Of a DNA stretch of 64,000 nucleotides, positions 39,847-49,153 are shown piece by piece. Both the position numbers and the translations under genes were made by a program. The DNA comes from Parafrankia irregularis (lineage in GTDB: Bacteria > Actinomycetota > Actinomycetes > Frankiales > Frankiaceae). Under the pieces are notes generated by a model. The model made no database searches and had not been told where the DNA came from. It saw only the letters and a program-made list of their open reading frames with translations. The stretch spans positions 9,829 to 73,828 of the forward strand of contig NZ_FAOZ01000008.1 in the NCBI RefSeq assembly GCF_001536285.1, in the 5' to 3' direction. Numbering within the stretch: the first letter of the stretch is position 1; every line of letters begins with the position of its first letter.

Positions 39847-41643
39847 ATGTCGATCCGGCCTCCCGGCGACAGCGGAGCGCACACCCCGGCGCCCGCCATC
39901 CCGACCGTGCCTGAGCACAACGATCCCAGGATGACTGTCATGGAGATTCCCACCGTCAGTGACCGCTACGATCGCCCCGCGGTCGATCACTACTACGCCT
40001 CTGGCCGTTGGGGGAAAGAGACGTTAGGGCAGATCCTTGCCCGGCAGGCCGGCGAACGCGGAGACAAGACCTTCATCACCGATGGCGATGCCTCCATGAC
40101 CTACCGCCAGGTCTACGAAGCCGCACTGCGCCTGGCCGTCGGCCTGAAGACGCGGGGAGTGCGAGCCGGCGACCGGGTGGCAGTCCAGTTGCCCAACTGG
40201 GCGGAGTTCGCCGTCGCTGCCGCGGCCGTAGCCCGAGTGGGCGCCGTGATGGTGCCGATCATGCCGATCTACCGCCGCGACGAGGTTGGCCATGTGCTCG
40301 ATGACGCGGACGTGAGGGCGGTGGTCACACCCGCGACGTTCAAGGGCTTCGACCACCTGGGAATGTTCCGGAGTCTGGCGGCCGATCGGCCGGCCCTGCA
40401 TTCGATCCTCGTGGCACGCGACGACGCGGCCGTACGCGCGTCGGGAGCTCACGCCGGGGGGCCAGGCGCCGAGGTCCTCTCCCTGAGCGCGGTGAGCGCC
40501 GACATCGAACCGTCGCTCGCGGAGGTCACCCTGGGTTCGCCGGTGGGCCCGGACGACCCGTTCGTCATCGTTTACACCTCCGGGACCACGGCCCGCCCCA
40601 AGGGCTGCCTGCACACTTTCAACACCTATGCGTCGGGTGCCCGCGCGCTGGGCACCGCGTTCGGCTACACCGAAGACGACGTGCAGTTCGGCCCGTCGCC
40701 GATCACCCACACGACCGGGCTCGTCACCAGCGTTCTTCTCCCCCTCCTGCACGGCGGGGCGACGCATGTGATGCCCGAATGGGACCCGGTGCGCGGCCTG
40801 GCCGAGATCGCCAGGTATCGGTGCTCGGTGGCCGTCGCCGCCACGACCTTCCTCCAGATGGCGCTCGAGGCCTACGATCCAGACCGCCACGACGCCTCGA
40901 GCCTGCGCGTCTGGGTGTGCGCTGGCGCTCCGATTCCCCGTTCGCTCGTGGAACGTGCCCGGGCCCTTCTCCCGGACACGAGAATCCTCAGCCTGTACGG
41001 ACGCAGCGAGAACCTCACCACCACCACCTGCACCGTGGGGGACGATCCCGAGCGGGCGCTGACCTCCGACGGAGCGGCGCTGCCGTTCAGCCAGGTCCAG
41101 ATCGTCGATGAGGCCGGCGAACCCGTCCCGGCCGGCACCGAGGGCGACATCGCCTACAAGGGTCCGACCCATATGCTCGGTTACCTCGGCCGACCCGAGG
41201 ACACCGCCGCGCTGTTCACTCCCCACGGGTTCTCGCGCTCCGGCGACCTCGGAGTCATGGACGCCGACGGATTCGTGCGCGTCACCGGCCGGACCAAGGA
41301 CATCATCATCCGCGGTGGGATGAACATCAGCGTCCGGGAGATCGAGGACCTGCTCGCCGCGCACCAGGCGGTCCGCGCCGTCGCGGTCGTCGGCATGCCC
41401 GACGAACGACTCGGCGAACGCGCGTGTTGCTATGTCGTCCCCGCGGATCCCGCCGACCCGCCCACCCTGCCGGAACTGAAGGAATACCTCCAGAACCGGG
41501 GAATCGCGCTGCAGAAGACGCCGGAGCGGCTGGAACTGCTCGACGCGATGCCGATGACTGCCACCGGGAAGATCCAGAAGCACGTGCTCCGGCAGGAGAT
41601 CGCCCAGAGGATCGAGCGCACCGAGATCCCTGCCCGGACCTGA
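39847..41643 (+). CDS. Acyl-CoA ligase (AMP-forming)
   Basis: This class I adenylate-forming enzyme activates a carboxylic acid to its CoA thioester. The P-loop is YTSGTTARPKG. The later motifs are SLYGRSENL, SGDLGVMDADGFVRVTGRTKD, and the catalytic lysine in PMTATGKIQKH. ATG 39847 gives 598 residues; ATG 39931 or 39940 would remove a disordered 28-31 residue leader and may be the true start. The substrate cannot be told from sequence. It is probably the entry step of the catabolic cluster and appears to share control with the regulator next to it. Confidence 0.92.
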   Translation: MSIRPPGDSGAHTPAPAIPTVPEHNDPRMTVMEIPTVSDRYDRPAVDHYYASGRWGKETLGQILARQAGERGDKTFITDGDASMTYRQVYEAALRLAVGLKTRGVRAGDRVAVQLPNWAEFAVAAAAVARVGAVMVPIMPIYRRDEVGHVLDDADVRAVVTPATFKGFDHLGMFRSLAADRPALHSILVARDDAAVRASGAHAGGPGAEVLSLSAVSADIEPSLAEVTLGSPVGPDDPFVIVYTSGTTARPKGCLHTFNTYASGARALGTAFGYTEDDVQFGPSPITHTTGLVTSVLLPLLHGGATHVMPEWDPVRGLAEIARYRCSVAVAATTFLQMALEAYDPDRHDASSLRVWVCAGAPIPRSLVERARALLPDTRILSLYGRSENLTTTTCTVGDDPERALTSDGAALPFSQVQIVDEAGEPVPAGTEGDIAYKGPTHMLGYLGRPEDTAALFTPHGFSRSGDLGVMDADGFVRVTGRTKDIIIRGGMNISVREIEDLLAAHQAVRAVAVVGMPDERLGERACCYVVPADPADPPTLPELKEYLQNRGIALQKTPERLELLDAMPMTATGKIQKHVLRQEIAQRIERTEIPART

Positions 41644-42285
41644 CGCCGGTCGCCGGTCGGCGCAGGACCTCCGCCGATTGCGCTGGTCCTGCGGCGACCG
41701 ACCTCCTCGTGGGCGCTGATCGGCAGCCCCCGCCCCTTCGGACTGTCCCGGGGTGCAGCCTGTGGTACGGCCAAGGACTGTTCGCTCGAGTCCTCGGCGG
41801 TCCGCTGCCCTTGCTGATCCCGACACCCACCGCGAAGCGCGCACCGCGCAGTCGACCCCGGTGGGAGAGCTGGGAGTGGGCCCCAACCTCGATCTCGACC
41901 GACTCCAGTCAGACCTCAGCGGCACCCCACCCCGGACTATGACGACCACGGTGAACTGCCGTCCCCAGATCCGCCGGCGATCGACACGGAGGGCGTCCTC
42001 GGCGCAGCCGTCTACCTGACGAAGGACGATCAGCCGCGCAGACTGACTCCCCCGGCCCGGCAAGTGACTCGTTCGCGGAAGGTCAATACCGTGGCCCTCC
42101 GCCGAGGCCTGCGATGGTCAGGCGTCGGGACACAGCGGGGGCGCGGCCCGACGCACCTTCGCCGCACAGCCGTGACCGCGCCAGCCAGGACCATCAACGT
42201 GAACCACGCAACCCGCCGTTTCGAGGTCCCGAGCGTCGGATCGCGTCGCGCCAGCGGTGCGTAACCGCCGGTCGAGCCGGGGTGG
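41644..42285. other. Gene-free stretch with a possible coding remnant
   Basis: No intact gene is seen. The plus frame around 41938-42060 translates to YDDHGELPSPDPPAIDTEG then LGAAVYLTKDD with coding-like third positions, then decays. This may be a fragment of a lost gene. The rest looks like random GC-rich DNA. Confidence 0.35.
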
Positions 42286-42627
42286 TCAGTGAGCCTTGTC
42301 GAACGCTTCGACGATGTTCGACGCGATACGACCCCGGTCGCTGACCGTGTAGCCGTTGTCTCGTGCCCACTCGCGGATGTCAGCGGTTCGGTCCGCTGCC
42401 GCTGACCGAGGCGACGCGGCATGCGGGGCGCGGCGTCCACCGGCCGGACGGCCACCGGAACGGCGGCCCGCGGAAACGAACGAGGCCAGTGCCTCCCTCA
42501 GCTTCTTGGCGTTCACCTCGGACAGGTCGATCTCGTACTGCGCGCCGTCCAGCCCGAACCGGACCGTCTCGTCGGCCGTCTCGCCGCTGAGGTCGTCGAT
42601 CAGCGAAACAATGGTCTTCTGCGCCAT
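42286..42627 (-). CDS. lsr2: Lsr2 nucleoid-associated protein
   Basis: Lsr2 bridges AT-rich DNA and silences acquired genes, as H-NS does in enterobacteria. The 113-residue product has the N-terminal dimerisation domain (MAQKTIVSLIDDLSGETADE, FGLDGAQYEIDLSE) and the C-terminal DNA-binding domain with IREWARDNGY and the AT-hook-like Arg98-Gly-Arg100. ATG 42627 has AGGA 6 bases upstream. Frankia and Streptomyces carry several copies; whether this is the main one is unknown. It stands alone, with gene-free DNA on both sides. Confidence 0.95.
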   Translation of the reverse strand: MAQKTIVSLIDDLSGETADETVRFGLDGAQYEIDLSEVNAKKLREALASFVSAGRRSGGRPAGGRRAPHAASPRSAAADRTADIREWARDNGYTVSDRGRIASNIVEAFDKAH

Positions 42628-43521
42628 AAGGATTCCTACTTCTCCTCGCGGACGGTGTGTCCACAACGTATTTCCCACCGTATCGCCTGACCGTCCGAGC
42701 CGGTCCACCGCCGCATCGAAATTACCTAAACATGCCTAGACGGCTTCCCCGTGAGAGCACTGCACTGGGGCGCGAAGAGCCTCGGGAAACCCATGAGGCC
42801 TGAGTGTGCCTCACGTGTATAGGACAGGCCCACGCTGGCCACCGCTGACCATTTAAATACGCACTCCGATCGAGGTAGTCCCGCACGCGCACGGCTACGG
42901 CTCCGGCAGTCAGCCGGTTTCGGTGCGGTCATCCCGATCGGGATGTGGTCGGAGTAGCCGGTCTCGTCGACGGTGGCGCCCATGCCACCAAACGGGCGGG
43001 GCCGCCGATGGTCGCCGCCGTGGGCCAGCTCGGGAATGCGAGGGATCCGCGCAGCAGAGGGAAGAGGGCTCGCAGGACGGGCCATATTCGCGTTGACGAG
43101 GAACGGTCCAGCGGGTTCGGTGGTCCGCATCAGGTTCCAGAACCGCAGCGTATCCGCGCCTGATCAACTGCGGATGTGGTGCGTTTCGGGGGTGTCATCC
43201 CTGCGACCAGTCACTCGGCCGCGCGGCCCACCTCGGCTGCCTGGTCCGCCTCCGACCGTGCGGCGTGGGCGCGTACTGCGGCCAGGTGGTCGCGCGGGAC
43301 GTTCGGTACCAGGACAGCCGTACTGGTAGAGCGGCGGTTGCGCGGTGGGCGAGGTCGTGCGTTGCCCCAGTACCAACGCCCACAGGCGCCCGGCGAGCCG
43401 TGGGGTCAACCATCCCGTTTCGTCGGTTGATGGCGGGGAAGAGGCAACGAGGGGTGCCCCGGAATTGTACGACGATTGATTTCCTGCGACCAATGATCGA
43501 AGCTGGGAGTGACCCGAGGGA
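42628..43521. other. Gene-free stretch between lsr2 and the GGDEF gene
   Basis: About 890 bases. Frames such as the minus one at 42726-43130 are open but not recognisable. The DNA is patchily less GC-rich (around 42660-42870 and 43440-43500), which fits regulatory DNA or decayed foreign DNA. It must contain the lsr2 promoter and the GGDEF gene promoter. Confidence 0.4.
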
Positions 43522-45135
43522 GTGGCCAGAGAGAGCGCGCGGGACGGCGGGTCCTTCGTTGGACGACTCAATGCGACGCAGGCCGCATCGGGCGGTCAAC
43601 AGCGCTCGCCGGGGATGGCTGACGTCTTCGCAGCGGGCGGCGAGGTGGGCCGGCTGATGTCGACCATGGACTGGTCCGCCACACCGCTCGGGCCGTTGAG
43701 TCGCTGGTGTGCTGAGCTGCGAACGGCGGTGAGTCTCTGCCTCGAATCCCAGTTTCCGATTCAGATCCTGTGGGGGCCCGATCTGATTGAGCTGCACAAC
43801 GACGCACTTACGCAACATTTAGGCAGGAAACATCCGAAATGTATAGGGCGTCCCTTTCGTGAGTTCTTCCCGGAAGCCTTGGAGCTTGTCAGCCCACTGC
43901 TCGACCAGGTGATGTCCGGAGGTGGGGCTACCTGGGCGCAGGACCTGCGGGTCCTGTCAGACCGGCGTGGATACCTGGAGGAATGCTTTTTCACCTTCTC
44001 ATATGGCCCGATTCGGCGGATCAAGACCGCCGAAGTTCTCGGAGTTCTCACAGTATCGACCGAAACGACACGAAATGTGGTCAGCCTGCGGCGCCTGTCC
44101 TGCCTGCGCGAGATCGCGGGCCTCACGATACATGCGCAGACGTCCGAGGAGGTCTTCAAGAACTCGGTTGACGCGCTGGGGCGCTGCTGGGCGGACGTTC
44201 CGTACTGCATGATCCTCCTGCGGGATCAGGATACCGACCGTCCGACCGTGCGTCCCGTCGCAACAGCCGGGCTGGCAGCGATGCCGGGCGCCCCGTCTGA
44301 CCAGGACACGCTCGACGCCGATGGGCTCCTGCCCGAATTCGGCGAATCGTTGCTCTCCGGCCGGATGATGATCTCCAGACGGCTCCCCGACCGACTCGAT
44401 CTCCAGATCATCGCCGCTACTCCTGCCCTGAACCGGGCGATTGTCGTCCCACTCGCGGCTAGGGGGAACGAACCGCCTCCGGGACTGCTCGTGGCAGGGA
44501 TCAGTGATCGGCTCCCTCTCGACGGTGACTACCGCACTTTCTTCAGCCTGGCGGCATCCCAGATCTCCGGCGCCGCGTGGGCGGCCGACGCGGCCGCGGC
44601 CGAGCGAGCGCGGGCGGTCGAGGCCCGCTATCAGTCTCTGCACGATGCGCTCACCGGGCTGCCGAACAGGTCCGCACTGTTCGATCATCTTGATCAGGCT
44701 CTCGCTGATGCCAGGGAAGGAGGACGGCACGTCGGCTTCCTCTTCATCGATCTTGACAGATTCAAGATGGTAAATGACCTGCTAGGCCATGAAGCAGGCG
44801 ATGATCTGCTTCGCGAGATCGCTCGTCGCATGCGGCGCACCGTCCGTCCCGCGGATTTCGTCGCTAGGCTTAGCGGCGACGAGTTCGCTGTCGTCTGCGC
44901 GGACATAACGTGCCCGGACGGAGTCGAAACGGTCGCCGAACGCGTTCGCGCGGCTCTGTTGACCACCAGAACCCAGGGGGCGAGGACATTCAGTGTAAGC
45001 GCAAGTGTCGGTGTCGCCATATCCGATCCAGACACCTTCTCGCCGGACGGCCTTGTGCGGACAGCTGACGCCGCGATGTATCAGGCAAAGCGGCGCGGTA
45101 AAACCCACGGTCAGATCCTCGACACCGTGCGCTAA
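43522..45135 (+). CDS. PAS/GAF sensor with GGDEF domain
   Basis: The predicted 537-residue protein has a PAS-like N-terminal part (about 45-165, with MDWSATPLGPLSRWC and FPIQILWGPDLIELHNDA), a GAF-like domain (about 195-345) and a GGDEF diguanylate cyclase domain (about 370-535, LTGLPNRSALFDHLD and FLFIDLDRFKMVND). The active-site motif is SGDEF rather than GGDEF, which is tolerated in many active cyclases. There is no EAL domain. GTG 43522 leaves a poorly conserved leader, and ATG 43615 is a likely alternative. It would make c-di-GMP in response to an unknown signal. Confidence 0.9.
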   Translation: MARESARDGGSFVGRLNATQAASGGQQRSPGMADVFAAGGEVGRLMSTMDWSATPLGPLSRWCAELRTAVSLCLESQFPIQILWGPDLIELHNDALTQHLGRKHPKCIGRPFREFFPEALELVSPLLDQVMSGGGATWAQDLRVLSDRRGYLEECFFTFSYGPIRRIKTAEVLGVLTVSTETTRNVVSLRRLSCLREIAGLTIHAQTSEEVFKNSVDALGRCWADVPYCMILLRDQDTDRPTVRPVATAGLAAMPGAPSDQDTLDADGLLPEFGESLLSGRMMISRRLPDRLDLQIIAATPALNRAIVVPLAARGNEPPPGLLVAGISDRLPLDGDYRTFFSLAASQISGAAWAADAAAAERARAVEARYQSLHDALTGLPNRSALFDHLDQALADAREGGRHVGFLFIDLDRFKMVNDLLGHEAGDDLLREIARRMRRTVRPADFVARLSGDEFAVVCADITCPDGVETVAERVRAALLTTRTQGARTFSVSASVGVAISDPDTFSPDGLVRTADAAMYQAKRRGKTHGQILDTVR

Positions 45136-45224
45136 TCACGGCACGGCGTCAAGATGAGAAATCGTTTCGAGACACGCATTCCCACTTTGGGGAGGCCTGC
45201 GGGCTGGCGGCCCCGGCCAAGCGG

Positions 45225-46163
45225 TCAGCCGCGAGAGGGTACCTGGGCCCGGAGCAGAGCCCGGACCTCGGCGGCCTGCTCGATACCCTCGTGCACGGTG
45301 TCGGCGACCGGTATCAGGGTCAGCGTCCGGGCACCCGCCTGGACGTAGGGCAGCAGAAACGCGGCGACGTCCTGCGCCGTGCCGGCCGCGCTGATGTGGG
45401 CGAACTTATCCGCGGGCAGGTTGTACAGCTGTGACATCCGCTCCCCGAGCGCTGCCCGCGCCGTCGCCGCGTCCCTGCCGAATCCGACCCAGACATTGAG
45501 CCCGGCGAAGGTCGGCGCGGGCCGGCTGGCGGCCGCGCACGCCGTCAGGATCTGCTGGTGGGTGGCGGCATACCTGCGGGCCGAGCACCACATCCCGAGC
45601 CATCCGTCGCCGTGCGCGACCGTGCGCCGCACCGCCACATCGCCCGAGCCACCGATGACGATCGGTACCCGGGGCTCCAGGGGTGGCAGGATTCGCGCCC
45701 CGTCGAGCTGGAAGAACTGCCCGCTGTGGTCGACGCTCTCGCCCGTCGCGAGTCGGCGCAGCAACTCGAGCGTCTCGTTCACGCGGTGCCCGCGGGTCGC
45801 CGGGTCGACGCCCATATTGCTGACCTCCAAGCGGTCCTCCCCCGCGACCCCGACGCCCAGGACGAGCCGGCCGGGGGCGATCTGGGTCAGTGTCGCGAGC
45901 GAGCGGGCGGTGGCCATCGGATGGCGCAGGCCCGCCAGGTAGACACCGATCAGCACATTGAGGGTGTCGTGCGACGCGAGCGCGGTCGTCGCGGCGACGA
46001 ACCCGTCGAATCCGGTGCCTCCATGGAAGCTGATGTGGTCACCGACCGTGAGATGGTCGAGCCCGGATTCGGCCATGTGGTCGAGGATGGCCCGGCGAGC
46101 CACCGGATCGGCCGTGAGCAGCTCGTCGTTGACGGCGATACCGAGGGTGAGATCGGAGGTCAC
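45225..46163 (-). CDS. LLM-class F420-dependent oxidoreductase
   Basis: This luciferase-like TIM-barrel protein has 312 residues from GTG 46163; three tandem GTG codons make the start uncertain by two residues. LTVGDHISFHG, RHPMATARSLATLTQIAPGRLVLGVGVAGED, and VPIVIGGSGDVAVRRTVAHGDGWLG are typical of F420-dependent members in actinomycetes. It probably oxidises or reduces an acyl-CoA or alcohol intermediate of the nearby pathway. An operator-like motif lies about 40 bp upstream. Confidence 0.88.
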   Translation of the reverse strand: MTSDLTLGIAVNDELLTADPVARRAILDHMAESGLDHLTVGDHISFHGGTGFDGFVAATTALASHDTLNVLIGVYLAGLRHPMATARSLATLTQIAPGRLVLGVGVAGEDRLEVSNMGVDPATRGHRVNETLELLRRLATGESVDHSGQFFQLDGARILPPLEPRVPIVIGGSGDVAVRRTVAHGDGWLGMWCSARRYAATHQQILTACAAASRPAPTFAGLNVWVGFGRDAATARAALGERMSQLYNLPADKFAHISAAGTAQDVAAFLLPYVQAGARTLTLIPVADTVHEGIEQAAEVRALLRAQVPSRG

Positions 46164-46200
46164 CACCACATCCTCTCGTAGACCAGGCGGACTTTCGACT

Positions 46201-46222
46201 AATGGAATGACCAAATACTGGT
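46201..46222 (-). promoter_or_regulatory. Operator-like motif upstream of the LLM gene
   Basis: AATGGAATGACCAAA (46201-46215) is the same motif seen at 39515, 39803 and 63193. It overlaps ACCAAATACTGGT (46210-46222), which differs by one base from the site upstream of the ABC-transporter binding protein at 54399. It lies 38-59 bp before the LLM start. Confidence 0.5.
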
Positions 46223-46257
46223 GACCGGTCCAGGCCAGCCCCGACGCCGGCACGACG

Positions 46258-47448
46258 TCAGCTCACAGCCGTCCTGCGGCCGATGGCGCCGGCCCGCTCC
46301 CACCCGTCGACCGTGTCGGCTGGCACCCCCCACTCCGCCAGCGCCGCCCAGGTGTGCTCGCCGGGGGCGGGCGGCGGTCCGTCCACCCTTGCGGGAGTGC
46401 GGCTGAAACGCGGCTGTGGGGCAGGCTGCGTGACGCCGTCGATCTCGACGAACGTGCCGCGCGCGACGTTGTGTGGATGCGCCCAGGCCTCGCGCGGCTC
46501 CAGCACCGCGGACACGCAGCCGCGGCCAGCGGCCAGCTCGACCCACTCGTCCCGTGTCCGCTCCCGCACCACCCGGGCGAAGATCTCCTTGAGCCGCGGC
46601 CACTGCTCCTGGTCGTCCCGGTCTGGCAGGCCGGCCGGGTCAAGGCCGAGGATCGCCACGAGGTCGGCGTAGAAGTGCGCCTCCATCGCGGCGACCGCGA
46701 GCCATCTGTCATCCGCCGTCAGGTAGACGTCGTAGAAGGGCGCGCCGGAGTCGACGATCTGGGTGCCGCGCGGGCCCGGCCACACGCCGGCGCTGACGAA
46801 GCCGTGGAAGGCGGCGCCCAGCAGCGCCGCGCCGTCGACCATCGCGGCGTCGATGACCTGCCCCTGGCCCGAGCGCGCCGACTCCCACAGTGCCGCGCAG
46901 ATTCCCAGCGCGAGCATCAGCCCGCCGCCCCCGAAGTCCCCGACGAGGCTCAGCGGTGGCGTTGGGGGCTGGCCGTACCGTCCGATCAGCGCCAGAATGC
47001 CACTCTGGGCGACGTAGTTGAGGTCGTGCCCGACGGCCTGGGCCATCGGCCCGTCCTGGCCATAGCCGGTCATGCGGCCGTAGACCAGACGGGGGTTGAC
47101 CGCCAGGCAGGTGTCAGGGCCGATGCCCAGCCGCTCGGCGACGCCGGGGCGGAAGCCCTCGATGAGCGCGTCGGCCCCACGGACGAGAGCACGGACGACC
47201 TCGGCTCCGCGCGGGTTCTTCAGGTCGACCGCCACCGACCGCCGCCCGCGGTGCAGGACCTCGGCCCGGAAGTCCGCGTTCGGGCCGACCAGAGCGGCTC
47301 CCGACAGCCGGTCCACCCGGATCACGTCGGCGCCCAGGTCGGCGAACAGCATCGCGCAGAACGGCCCGGGGCCGATGCTCCCGACCTCGACGACCCTCAT
47401 TCCGGCCAGGGGTCCGGTGAACGACCGTTCGACAGGGGTTCGGGTCAT
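46258..47448 (-). CDS. CaiB/BaiF CoA transferase, alpha-methylacyl-CoA racemase type
   Basis: The 396-residue family III enzyme starts MTRTPVERSFTGPLAGMRVVEVG, at ATG 47448 with GGCGGAGAG upstream. ADVIRVDR, VAVDLKNPRG, EGFRPGVAERLG, and GRMTGYGQDGPMAQAVGHDLNY (split here) are the marks of the AMACR subgroup, whose His/Asp pair epimerises the 2-methyl centre of branched acyl-CoAs. A CoA-transferase role cannot be excluded. It overlaps nothing and runs just downstream of the SDR gene in the same direction. Confidence 0.9.
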   Translation of the reverse strand: MTRTPVERSFTGPLAGMRVVEVGSIGPGPFCAMLFADLGADVIRVDRLSGAALVGPNADFRAEVLHRGRRSVAVDLKNPRGAEVVRALVRGADALIEGFRPGVAERLGIGPDTCLAVNPRLVYGRMTGYGQDGPMAQAVGHDLNYVAQSGILALIGRYGQPPTPPLSLVGDFGGGGLMLALGICAALWESARSGQGQVIDAAMVDGAALLGAAFHGFVSAGVWPGPRGTQIVDSGAPFYDVYLTADDRWLAVAAMEAHFYADLVAILGLDPAGLPDRDDQEQWPRLKEIFARVVRERTRDEWVELAAGRGCVSAVLEPREAWAHPHNVARGTFVEIDGVTQPAPQPRFSRTPARVDGPPPAPGEHTWAALAEWGVPADTVDGWERAGAIGRRTAVS

Positions 47449-47476
47449 CTCTCCGCCTCTCTTCGGATCGGGCCGG

Positions 47477-48184
47477 TCAGGCCTGCCCAGGTCGGGCAAC
47501 CGACGAGGTGACCGACCTGGTGTTGAGGGCGTCGCCACCGTCGACCGTGAGCAGCTGCCCGGTCACCATTGCGGACTCCGGGGCGGCGAAGAACGCCACC
47601 GCGTTGGCGATGTCATCGGGATCCACGAAACCGTTCGGCAGGCTGTCCAGCCAGGCATCCTTGATCGGCTCAGGCATTCCGAGGATGCCCGACGATGCGG
47701 TCATGCCCGGCAGGACGCAGTTGGCGGTGACGCCGAGGCGGACGTTCTCGGCCGCCACGGTCTTCACCATCCCGATGAGCCCCGCCTTGCTGGTCGCGTA
47801 TGACACCTGGGCGGGCATGCCCTGCGTGCCGGAGGTGGAGGAGATCACTACGATCCGGCCGTAGCGGCGTTCACGCATGCCTGCCAGGCACTTCTGCAGA
47901 ACACGGAACGTTCCCGTGAGATTGATGTCCAGGTCGAGCTGCCACTTCTCGCGCGAAAAGGTATGCGCGGCACCGAACAGCGTCGTGATGGCCGCGTTGG
48001 CGACGTACACGTCCACCTGCCCGAAGTCGGGCAACTCGTCGGTGGCGAGGTCGACCTGCCAGGTGCACCCCGGGAGCTTGTCGAGCGTGAGCACTTCCAT
48101 GCCGTCCACCTCGAGTCGCTTCACGATGGCCTGGCCGATGCCGCCGTCGCGGCCCGCTCCCGTCACCAGCGCCCGGTAGGACAT
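47477..48184 (-). CDS. Short-chain dehydrogenase/reductase
   Basis: The 235-residue NAD(P)-dependent oxidoreductase has TGAGRDGGIGQAI at the cofactor site, YVANAAI, the catalytic Ser in VISSTSG, and YATSK with Tyr and Lys. The strong ribosome site GAAGGAGGAAGG precedes ATG 48184. It is probably a 3-hydroxyacyl-CoA dehydrogenase or similar step of the pathway. The gene is followed 28 bases later by the racemase/CoA-transferase gene on the same strand, so they are likely one operon. Confidence 0.93.
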   Translation of the reverse strand: MSYRALVTGAGRDGGIGQAIVKRLEVDGMEVLTLDKLPGCTWQVDLATDELPDFGQVDVYVANAAITTLFGAAHTFSREKWQLDLDINLTGTFRVLQKCLAGMRERRYGRIVVISSTSGTQGMPAQVSYATSKAGLIGMVKTVAAENVRLGVTANCVLPGMTASSGILGMPEPIKDAWLDSLPNGFVDPDDIANAVAFFAAPESAMVTGQLLTVDGGDALNTRSVTSSVARPGQA

Positions 48185-48491
48185 ACAGCCTTCCTCCTTC
48201 TTCAGGTCCTCGGGCGCGAGCGCACGAGCCGGACTGGCAAACGGCGGATGCGCGACACCGCACCGGTCACGGAAGGTGCGCCGGCCGCGCTCGCCGTTGC
48301 CCGGCGACACCCGCCAGTCAGCGGTCCGCCCTGAGACGGAGCCGAGGAGTACTCCCGCACTGTGCATCCACCACCGCGGCGCGACCAGGATCGCCTCCGG
48401 ATGCCGGTGTGGGGCTCCACAGCCGGGTAGCGGACAGGATTCCCGCCGCTTTGGCGGCACCAGCCGAGCGACCTCGCGACCGGGTGCGGCC
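48185..48491. other. Intergenic stretch with short hairpin
   Basis: About 307 bases between the MaoC and SDR genes, both on the minus strand. A small hairpin, GCCGC-TTTG-GCGGC (48445-48458), lies about 34 bases after the MaoC stop and could end its transcript. The promoter of the SDR operon should be on the right side. No gene is seen. Confidence 0.4.
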
Positions 48492-48965
48492 CTAGCGGGC
48501 GAACGACTCTGCGGGATAGGTGAGATAGATCGACTCTGCGACCATGGCGGGGCGGTCCTGTCCTCGCACCTGGATGGCGAGCGCGACCCGGTACTGCACA
48601 CCGCCGTCGTCGCGCCGTCTGCCGTCCTTGATTGACGCCGCGAGCCGGATCTCGGACCCGACCCGGACCGGCGAGGTGAATCGCACCCGCTCGAGGCCGT
48701 AGTTGGTGCCTCGTCCGTGATCGGTGATGGTGAGCAGCTCCTTGAGCATCGCGGGCACGAGTGAGAGCGTCAGGTATCCGTGCGCGATGGTCCCGCCGAA
48801 GGGCCCGGTCGCGGCGCGCTCGGGATCGACGTGGATCCACTGCTGATCGTCCGTGGCATCCGCGAAGGCGTCGACCCGCCGCTGGTCCACGACCCGCCAC
48901 GGCGAAGCGCCCAGGTCCAGGTCGCTTGCCCCGACCAGCTCGGCTCCCGTGATCTGCAGTGCCAC
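48492..48965 (-). CDS. MaoC-family dehydratase/hydratase
   Basis: The hotdog-fold protein has 157 residues from GTG 48965, with GAGGAGG upstream. The hydratase motif is FADATDDQQWIHVDPERAATGPFGGTIAHGYLTLSL (split at the His), matching (R)-specific enoyl-CoA hydratases with catalytic Asp and His. It would hydrate an enoyl-CoA. A second MaoC gene at 58228 has the same layout, so the pathway may use two different hydrations. Confidence 0.92.
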   Translation of the reverse strand: MALQITGAELVGASDLDLGASPWRVVDQRRVDAFADATDDQQWIHVDPERAATGPFGGTIAHGYLTLSLVPAMLKELLTITDHGRGTNYGLERVRFTSPVRVGSEIRLAASIKDGRRRDDGGVQYRVALAIQVRGQDRPAMVAESIYLTYPAESFAR

Positions 48966-49003
48966 CGCGTCCTCCTCGTCCGGGGCGTCCGCGCAGTCGC
49001 GTC

Positions 49004-49039
49004 GCCGCTGCCGCTGCCGCTGCCGCTGCCGCTGCCGCT
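49004..49039. repeat. (GCCGCT)6 microsatellite
   Basis: Six perfect hexamers, followed by a partial copy, lie in the 188-bp region between the divergent MaoC and thioesterase genes, 39 bases before the MaoC start. Length changes would alter promoter spacing. If translated on the minus strand the longer frame gives an RQRQRQ run, but the real start is after the repeat. Confidence 0.85.
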
Positions 49040-49153
49040 GCCGCAGTGTGCCTGAGCCTGGGCCGACCGCGGCGGCCCCGCCGGTCCCGGCGCTGTGGAA
49101 ACCGACAGTCACGCCGATTCGTCCGGGCACCGTCCGGGCCTAGAGTCGGCGAC

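Noticed and set aside
42726-43130. 134-residue minus frame between lsr2 and the GGDEF gene
   Set aside because: There is no recognisable domain and poor composition; other frames in the same stretch are equally open.
44870-44890. Degenerate, inactive GGDEF domain
   Set aside because: SGDEF instead of GGDEF is found in active diguanylate cyclases, and the rest of the domain is well kept.
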